Assembly: GCA_002331625.1 (NCBI GenBank)
Contig: DCZN01000033.1
Location: 1 to 6,135 of the forward strand
Source of the DNA: Nitrospira sp. UBA2083
GTDB lineage: Bacteria; Nitrospirota; Nitrospiria; Nitrospirales; Nitrospiraceae
Direction of reading: 5' to 3'
DNA: 6,135 bases
Shown here: positions 1 to 3,789 of the stretch, piece after piece
Numbering within the stretch: the first letter of the stretch is position 1
How the letters are laid out: each line of letters begins with the position of its first letter
Translations under genes and position numbers: made by a program
Notes under the pieces: generated by a model
The model's database searches: none
The model's input: the letters and a program-made list of their open reading frames with translations, nothing else
Told to the model about the DNA's origin: nothing

Positions 1-1161
1 TCGGCGGCGACCTCCACCTCCGATTTCTCTCAAGAGTCGCTCGAACGGCTCGTGGCCGATACCTGCACACTGGCCGGTGCCGTGGTAGAGGACGAGGTCT
101 CGGGGTTGCCGGAGGCCGGTCAGATGGCCACGGATCAGCCGAGTCTCGATCTCTATGATGAGACCGTCCTTGACACTGAAACACAGATCGATTGGGCCAA
201 GCGGGGAGAAGCCGCCGCGTTTGCCACCGATCCACGCGTCACGAACTCGGAAGGGGCGGAGTTCGATTCATCGTCGGGGCGAGTGGTATTGGCGAACAGT
301 CACGGATTTGTCGGGTCCTACAAGAGTTCAAACTTTTCGCTGTCCGTGTCTCCGATTGCGACCGAGTCTGGCACGGGCGCCATGCAGCGAGATGCCTGGT
401 ATGAGGTGCAACGCAAGTTTGCACGGTTGGCGTCCGCGGAATCGATCGGACAGGAAGCGGCGCGTCGTGCGATTCGCCGACTAGGGGCACGGAAGGTCGC
501 GACGAAGCGCGTGCCGGTGGTGTTTGATCAGGAAACGGCCGGAAGTCTCCTGGCGAATTTGTGTAGTGCCGTTTCGGGTTATGGTCTGTACAAACGCGCC
601 TCGTTTCTGCTCGATAAATTGGGACAGGCGATCGCCTCCGATCTCATGACGGTCTATGACGACGGCCGGATGATGGGAGGGCTCGGGTCGCGCCCCTTTG
701 ACGGCGAAGGGTTGGCCACGCGGAAGAATACGATCGTGGAGCGCGGCGTACTGAAGAGCTACCTGCTCGATACCTATTCGGGAAAGAAACTAGGGATGCC
801 TTCGACCGGCAATGCATCACGGAGCGTGGGCGAAAGTCCGTCCGTCGGTCCGACGAACTTTTATCTCGTGCCTGGTGTACAGAGCTCGCAGGAGATCATC
901 GGATCGGTGAAGGACGGGCTCTATGTGACGGAGCTGATCGGGTTCGGGATCAACATGGTGACCGGGGATTACTCGCGGGGAGCCAGCGGGTTCTGGATCG
1001 AAAACGGGGAATTAGCGTATCCGGTTGAAGAGATCACGATTGCCGGGAATCTCAAGCAGATGTTGAAAGATATCGACGTGGTCGGAAGCGACCTGGTGTT
1101 CCGTGGACGAATTGCGAGCCCGACGCTGAAGATTTCAGAAATGATGGTGGCAGGCAACTAG
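1..1161 (+). CDS. pmbA: TldE/PmbA-family metalloprotease subunit, 5'-truncated by window edge
   Basis: The frame is open from base 1 and ends at TAG 1159-1161, giving 386 residues; the family is usually about 450, so roughly the first 60 residues lie outside the window. The GTG at 52 is only an internal valine: the codons before it read TSTSDFSQESLERLV, a typical PmbA N-terminal-domain stretch. The C-terminal domain is clear: a VPVVFD segment (about 511-528), SGYGLYKRASFL (571-606), then DGEGLATRKNTIVERGVLKSY and STGNASR (700-822) and GFGINMVTGDYSRGASGFW (943-996). In the known TldD-TldE heterodimer this subunit has no metal-binding histidines; TldD carries the HExxxH site, and none is visible here. 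The pair is a cytoplasmic protease acting on unfolded peptides, known for microcin B17 maturation and CcdA turnover. A tldD gene just upstream is expected but not visible. Family assignment is firm. Confidence 0.93.
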   Translation, partial: SAATSTSDFSQESLERLVADTCTLAGAVVEDEVSGLPEAGQMATDQPSLDLYDETVLDTETQIDWAKRGEAAAFATDPRVTNSEGAEFDSSSGRVVLANSHGFVGSYKSSNFSLSVSPIATESGTGAMQRDAWYEVQRKFARLASAESIGQEAARRAIRRLGARKVATKRVPVVFDQETAGSLLANLCSAVSGYGLYKRASFLLDKLGQAIASDLMTVYDDGRMMGGLGSRPFDGEGLATRKNTIVERGVLKSYLLDTYSGKKLGMPSTGNASRSVGESPSVGPTNFYLVPGVQSSQEIIGSVKDGLYVTELIGFGINMVTGDYSRGASGFWIENGELAYPVEEITIAGNLKQMLKDIDVVGSDLVFRGRIASPTLKISEMMVAGN

Positions 1162-1184
1162 TCGCGCCGTTCGGAGCAGTGTGG

Positions 1185-1253
1185 AGTTGTGAGTTTTGAG
1201 TGGTGAGTTGGGTCCGAATTGAACTAATAACTCAAAACTGAGAACTTACAACT
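1185..1253. repeat. Imperfect inverted repeat between pmbA and the hydrolase gene
   Basis: A 10-bp arm at 1192-1201 (AGTTTTGAGT) is perfectly complementary to 1230-1239. The outer arm 1185-1190 (AGTTGT) pairs with 1248-1253, and an inner AGTT/AACT pair (1206-1209 with 1222-1225) closes a loop of about 12 nt. The right arm has about 8 extra bases between its outer and central pairing blocks. GTGAGTT occurs twice in the left arm (1189-1195, 1203-1209). The composition is AT-richer than the flanking genes. No T-run follows, so this is not a classical intrinsic terminator; it may be an interspersed palindromic element or a transcript-stabilising hairpin. Confidence 0.6.
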
Positions 1254-1262
1254 TGCGGGTGC

Positions 1263-1268
1263 GGAGGT
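1263..1268 (+). promoter_or_regulatory. Shine-Dalgarno site deciding the hydrolase start
   Basis: GGAGGT lies 5 nt before ATG 1274. It sits inside the longer reading that would begin at GTG 1253, so ATG 1274 is the better start. Confidence 0.75.
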
Positions 1269-1273
1269 GGTCC

Positions 1274-1978
1274 ATGGCGGAGTCTATCCGAGAAACGACC
1301 GTTCAGTACCAGAGTGGAACAGTCGGGATGCGTGCGTTCGTGGCAGCTCCGCAGACCAATGGAAAACGTCCCACCGTGATTGTCGTTCAGGAATGGTGGG
1401 GACTCACGGACCACATAAAAGATATCGCGCGGCGATATGCAGTGGAAGGCTATGTTGCGATTGCGCCGGATCTCTATTCACGGCTCGGTCATGCGCTCAC
1501 GACAGATGCCAGCGAAGCCGGCAAGCTGATGAATACACTTAAGCAGGAGGATGGCCTCACCGATCTGAATGCCACGGTGGCTTATCTCAAGTCGGTGCCG
1601 GAGGTCGATACCACAAGGATTGGGGTTACCGGATTTTGTATGGGTGGTTCCTACGCCCTGCTGTTGCCGTGCATCAATCCAGAGATCAAAGCGGCGGTTC
1701 CCTTCTACGGTCAAGTGCCCAATCCCGACAGTCCGATTCAGCAGCTGGCATGTCCGCTGCTATATCTCTATGGTGAGGACGACGGCTGGATTACCAAGGC
1801 GGACGTTCAGCGACTGGCTGCCGCGTTGAAAAAATACCAGAAGCCCGGTGAGATCAAAACCTATCCCGGTGCGCCGCACGCATTTTTTAGAGACACCGAT
1901 CCGGCGGTGTACCGGTCTGACGCCGCAAAGGATGCCTGGGCCAGAACCAAGGCCTTCTTTAAACAACATCTCGGCTGA
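1274..1978 (+). CDS. Dienelactone hydrolase family protein
   Basis: This 234-residue alpha/beta hydrolase has the normal length for the family. The start is ATG 1274 because of GGAGGT 5 nt upstream; a GTG at 1253 in frame is less likely. The nucleophile elbow GFCMGG gives Cys122, GEDDGW gives the acid (Asp170 by position) and GAPHAFF gives His202; QEWWGL near the N-terminus holds Glu40, which corresponds to the glutamate that holds the resting cysteine in characterised dienelactone hydrolases. Spacing of the triad is almost the same as in the Pseudomonas enzyme. The enzyme class hydrolyses dienelactone to maleylacetate in chlorocatechol breakdown, but many chromosomal homologues have unknown ester or lactone substrates, and no catabolic genes are next to it. 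No signal peptide is seen, so it is probably cytoplasmic. All family features are intact; only the natural substrate is unknown. Confidence 0.93.
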   Translation: MAESIRETTVQYQSGTVGMRAFVAAPQTNGKRPTVIVVQEWWGLTDHIKDIARRYAVEGYVAIAPDLYSRLGHALTTDASEAGKLMNTLKQEDGLTDLNATVAYLKSVPEVDTTRIGVTGFCMGGSYALLLPCINPEIKAAVPFYGQVPNPDSPIQQLACPLLYLYGEDDGWITKADVQRLAAALKKYQKPGEIKTYPGAPHAFFRDTDPAVYRSDAAKDAWARTKAFFKQHLG

Positions 1979-1979
1979 C

Positions 1980-2009
1980 TCGCTCCTTGGTGAGAGTGTA
2001 TGGGAGCGA
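1980..2009 (+). other. Possible hairpin between hydrolase and PEBP genes
   Basis: TCGCTCC at 1980-1986 is complementary to GGAGCGA at 2003-2009, a 7-bp stem with a 16-nt loop just after the hydrolase stop codon. No U-tract follows. It could be a weak attenuating or stabilising hairpin, or chance. Confidence 0.25.
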
Positions 2010-2038
2010 AGAAACCCAATTTCAACATCCTGCCAGAA

Positions 2039-2044
2039 AGAGGA
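2039..2044 (+). promoter_or_regulatory. Shine-Dalgarno site of the PEBP gene
   Basis: AGAGGA ends 7 nt before ATG 2052. It supports that ATG over earlier in-frame starts inside the hydrolase gene and over the out-of-frame ATG at 2047. Confidence 0.65.
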
Positions 2045-2051
2045 ACATGCT

Positions 2052-2609
2052 ATGAGATTGAGATGGAGCTGCATACTGTTCGCGATGGCACTCATTCCTG
2101 GTATCAGTGGAGCATCCGAGTTTCAACTCACCAGTCCGACCATCAAGAATAAGAGCACCATCGGCAAGGCCCATATCTACGACGGATTTGGCTGCACGGG
2201 CGACAACGTGTCCCCTGAATTGCGTTGGGCCAATCCACCCAAGGGCACCAAGAGTTTTGCCGTGACCGTGTATGACCCCGATGCGCCGACCGGCAGCGGC
2301 TGGTGGCATTGGGTCATCTACAATATCCCTGAGGACATTACGGCGCTGGCTGCGGATGCCGGAAGGCCCGGCGGCCCCAGTGCGCCGCAACGCAGCGTAC
2401 AAAGCATGACGGATTTCGGTGAGCCCGGGTACGGTGGGCCCTGTCCTCCTCCTGGTCACAAGCCGCATCGGTACATTTTTACGGTCTACGCATTGAAGGT
2501 AGAGCAGTTATCGTTGAAGCCTGCGACTCCCGCGGCGATGGTGGGGTTCTATCTGCAGCAGAATGCCCTGGCCAAGGCGTCGTTCACTGGCTTGTACAGC
2601 CGCAAGTAA
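2052..2609 (+). CDS. Exported YbhB/YbcL-type phosphatidylethanolamine-binding (PEBP) family protein
   Basis: The product has 185 residues. ATG 2052 is chosen because an AGAGGA site precedes it by 7 nt and because it opens a clear signal peptide: basic MRLR, hydrophobic residues 6-19, and an ISGA/SEF junction that suggests cleavage near residue 21. The mature part is a complete PEBP domain: TGDNVSPELRW (49-59), VYDPDAP (73-79), WWHWVIYNIP (84-93) and the ligand-pocket segment GGPCPPPGHKPHRY (128-141) followed by FTVYAL. Asp75, Asp77, His86 and His139 lie at the usual anion-binding pocket positions. Cys48 and Cys131 could form a disulfide after export. The family is named for Raf-kinase-inhibitor-like proteins, but bacterial members have no settled role. 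It lies 73 nt after the hydrolase and 21 nt before the next gene. Family call is strong; the biological function is unknown. Confidence 0.93.
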   Translation: MRLRWSCILFAMALIPGISGASEFQLTSPTIKNKSTIGKAHIYDGFGCTGDNVSPELRWANPPKGTKSFAVTVYDPDAPTGSGWWHWVIYNIPEDITALAADAGRPGGPSAPQRSVQSMTDFGEPGYGGPCPPPGHKPHRYIFTVYALKVEQLSLKPATPAAMVGFYLQQNALAKASFTGLYSRK

Positions 2610-2630
2610 CGACCAGCGAGACCATCAATC

Positions 2631-3086
2631 ATGCCGCTCGATGCCGAACTGGGAAAGAAGATGTTGCAGCTGATCACGTCGCGCTACGATGATCGGCATT
2701 GGCGAAAGCCGATCGAGAAAACACTCAGCCTGCCCCAGTTCGGCGTCGCCGATCCGATCCAGCAGCAGATCTTCATGTATCTCAAGCTCGGGTTAAAAGC
2801 CTACAAGTCCCGCCGAGCCGATCCGGATTCCTGGATCCTCGGCGGCTATGCGACGAAGGAAGTCATCAATCGGGCCAAATTCCAGCCGCAGCTCGTCGGT
2901 GCCACTATCAAGCAAGAGGACGTGGCCTTCCTGGGAACTGATCCAGGAGAGGATGTGACCGAAGCCTGGTGGGAGGAGATGTTGGTGCAGTGGTTCGATG
3001 TGCCGGAAGAGGAGAAGTCAGCCGAAGAAGAGAGTGAGAAATCCTCGGATTCAGACTCCTCAACGACGGTGCAAACGAAGGCATAG
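2631..3086 (+). CDS. Hypothetical protein with Trp-rich motif and acidic Glu/Ser tail
   Basis: This is a 151-residue protein that I do not recognise. It starts at ATG 2631, 21 nt after the PEBP stop, with only a weak GCGAG upstream, which suggests co-transcription and perhaps translational coupling. No signal peptide or membrane segment is visible, so it is probably cytoplasmic. Residues 1-100 look globular (basic helix DRHWRKPIEK at 21-30, SWILGGYATKEVINRA at 67-82). A distinctive AWWEEMLVQWFDVPEEEK stretch (112-129) is followed by a disordered Glu/Ser/Asp/Thr tail to the end. A diverged second copy of exactly this C-terminal part lies downstream at 3520-3642, with mostly synonymous changes in the Trp-rich motif. 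This argues that the protein is real and that the motif is under selection. No function is proposed. Confidence 0.8.
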   Translation: MPLDAELGKKMLQLITSRYDDRHWRKPIEKTLSLPQFGVADPIQQQIFMYLKLGLKAYKSRRADPDSWILGGYATKEVINRAKFQPQLVGATIKQEDVAFLGTDPGEDVTEAWWEEMLVQWFDVPEEEKSAEEESEKSSDSDSSTTVQTKA

Positions 3087-3096
3087 ACAGCTTCCC

Positions 3097-3124
3097 TTGC
3101 AAGTCATGGAGCTGACGCTATAAA
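3097..3124 (+). promoter_or_regulatory. Candidate sigma-70 promoter of the hicBA remnant
   Basis: TTGCAA (3097-3102) and TATAAA (3119-3124) are separated by 16 bp. The expected transcription start would fall at about 3131, only 1-3 nt before the hicB ATG at 3133, and no Shine-Dalgarno sequence is present, so the original transcript may have been leaderless. HicB-type antitoxins often repress their own promoter, but I see no obvious operator palindrome here. Confidence 0.4.
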
Positions 3125-3132
3125 TAGTGTTT

Positions 3133-3325
3133 ATGGAGTCCACAAAATACATCTACTGGCAGGACAACAATCAGTGGCTTGGCTATCTGCAAGATTATCC
3201 TGATTATTGGACACAAGGGGAGTCACTAGAAGACCTCCCAGGCCAATCTTCGGGACCTCTTCTGCGATCTCACCAGCGGTGAAATACCAGGCGTACGTAA
3301 ACTCGCAGAGTTGACGCTTCGGTGA
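3133..3325 (+). pseudogene. hicB: hicB antitoxin with a one-base insertion
   Basis: ATG 3133 opens a typical short HicB: YIYWQDNNQWLGYLQDYPDY then WTQGESLEDL. At the CCC run 3237-3239 the frame is lost; dropping one C continues as QANLRDLFCDLTSGEIPG then VRKLAELTLR to TGA 3323-3325, the standard ending of the family. Restored length is 63 residues; as it stands, the reading stops at TGA 3280-3282 after 49 residues, with the last dozen or so wrong. HicB proteins block their HicA toxin by covering its active site. The gene precedes hicA and overlaps it by GTGA (3322-3325), a sign of former translational coupling. GTG 3127 is a possible alternative start. Either a decayed gene or an intact one with a sequencing error in a C run. 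Confidence 0.82.
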
Positions 3326-3500
3326 AGCGCAAAGATCTTATTCGTCAGCTTGAAGCCAGCGGGTGTGTGCTCGCTCGGCACGGTGGAAAGCACGATTGGT
3401 ATCACAACCCTGTCACGAAAATTTCCCAGCCAGTCCGAGGCATACCGAAATCAACGAATACCTTGCGAAACGCATTCTGAGGATATTGGCGAATCCATGA
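3322..3500 (+). pseudogene. hicA: hicA mRNA-interferase toxin with a one-base deletion
   Basis: GTG 3322, overlapping the hicB stop, begins KRKDLIRQLEASGCVLARHG then GKHDWYHNPVTKISQPV. His24 in GGKHDWY is the catalytic histidine expected of HicA, a small double-stranded-RNA-binding-fold toxin that cleaves mRNA. At the CC run 3435-3436 one base is missing; from 3435 the next frame gives PRHTEINEYLAKRILRILAN then P and TGA 3498-3500, completing the PVPRHxEI motif of the family. Restored length is about 59 residues. As it stands the protein ends at TGA 3478-3480 (52 residues) with a wrong C-terminal third. The active-site part survives but the fold is likely broken. Both toxin and antitoxin carry one indel each, so the pair would be inactive together unless these are sequence errors. 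Confidence 0.82.
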
Positions 3501-3519
3501 GCTGATCAGCGTGTAGCCA

Positions 3520-3642
3520 GCCTGGTGGAAAGAGATGCTGGTCCAGTGGTTCGACGTGCCGGAGGAAGAAAAGCCTGCTGAAGAAGAAACCCGCCAACCT
3601 GAGAATTCAGATTTTTCGTCGACCGTCAAATCGAAAACGTAA
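3520..3642 (+). pseudogene. 5'-truncated duplicate of the acidic-tail hypothetical protein
   Basis: From GCC 3520 to TAA 3640-3642 the frame reads AWWKEMLVQWFDVPEEEK, then PAEEE and an acidic, Ser-rich tail ending in SKT. It aligns without gaps to residues 112-151 of the protein encoded at 2631-3086, with 27 of 40 residues identical and the same distance to the stop codon. In the Trp-rich part most base differences are synonymous (for example GAT/GAC, GAA/GAG), so the copy was once a selected gene rather than a recent duplication. A TAG at 3514-3516 closes the frame just upstream and no 5' portion is present. The piece begins 20 nt after the hicA stop, so hicBA lies between the intact gene and this relic. 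Confidence 0.8.
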
Positions 3643-3723
3643 CTGCTCGTTCTGGATAGGCAATACGCCTGTGTGTCCCCATCTGAATCTAAGCTAAGAC
3701 TTTCCACAGGCCGCTTGGGGTTC

Positions 3724-3751
3724 TTGCCTTTGTTTGGCGAAACGGTAGAAT
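3724..3751 (+). promoter_or_regulatory. Candidate sigma-70 promoter for the TIR-STAND gene
   Basis: TTGCCT (3724-3729) and TAGAAT (3746-3751) are 16 bp apart, with the second box 38 nt before ATG 3790. A purine-rich GAGGGG (3773-3778) in the leader could serve as a distant ribosome-binding site, 11 nt from the start. The rest of the 3643-3789 gap holds nothing else I can identify. Confidence 0.4.
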
Positions 3752-3789
3752 GCGCTACCTAAGATTCCGTACGAGGGGTTGAGATCTGC

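Noticed and set aside
52..54. GTG as the start of the pmbA gene
   Set aside because: The frame is open to base 1 and the codons before it encode a typical PmbA segment; this is an internal valine of a truncated gene.
1253..1273. Earlier GTG start for the hydrolase
   Set aside because: It has no ribosome-binding site and would place the GGAGGT site inside the coding sequence; ATG 1274 fits family length.
1848..2051. N-terminal extension of the PEBP protein overlapping the hydrolase gene
   Set aside because: It overlaps a well-supported gene in another frame, has no family similarity, and would bury the signal peptide.
2022..2468. Reverse-strand reading of 148 codons across the PEBP gene
   Set aside because: Composition is Arg/Gly/Pro-rich as expected of an antisense shadow, and the + strand here is a complete PEBP gene.
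3402..3707. Reverse-strand reading of 101 codons in the decayed region
   Set aside because: It spans the hicA 3' end and the relic tail, both explained on the + strand, and has no recognisable motifs or good start site.
3087..3789. Target-site duplication, CRISPR, tRNA or transposase in the decayed region
   Set aside because: No regular spaced repeats, cloverleaf or transposase motifs are visible; the only duplication is the diverged gene tail, which is too diverged for a recent target-site duplication.
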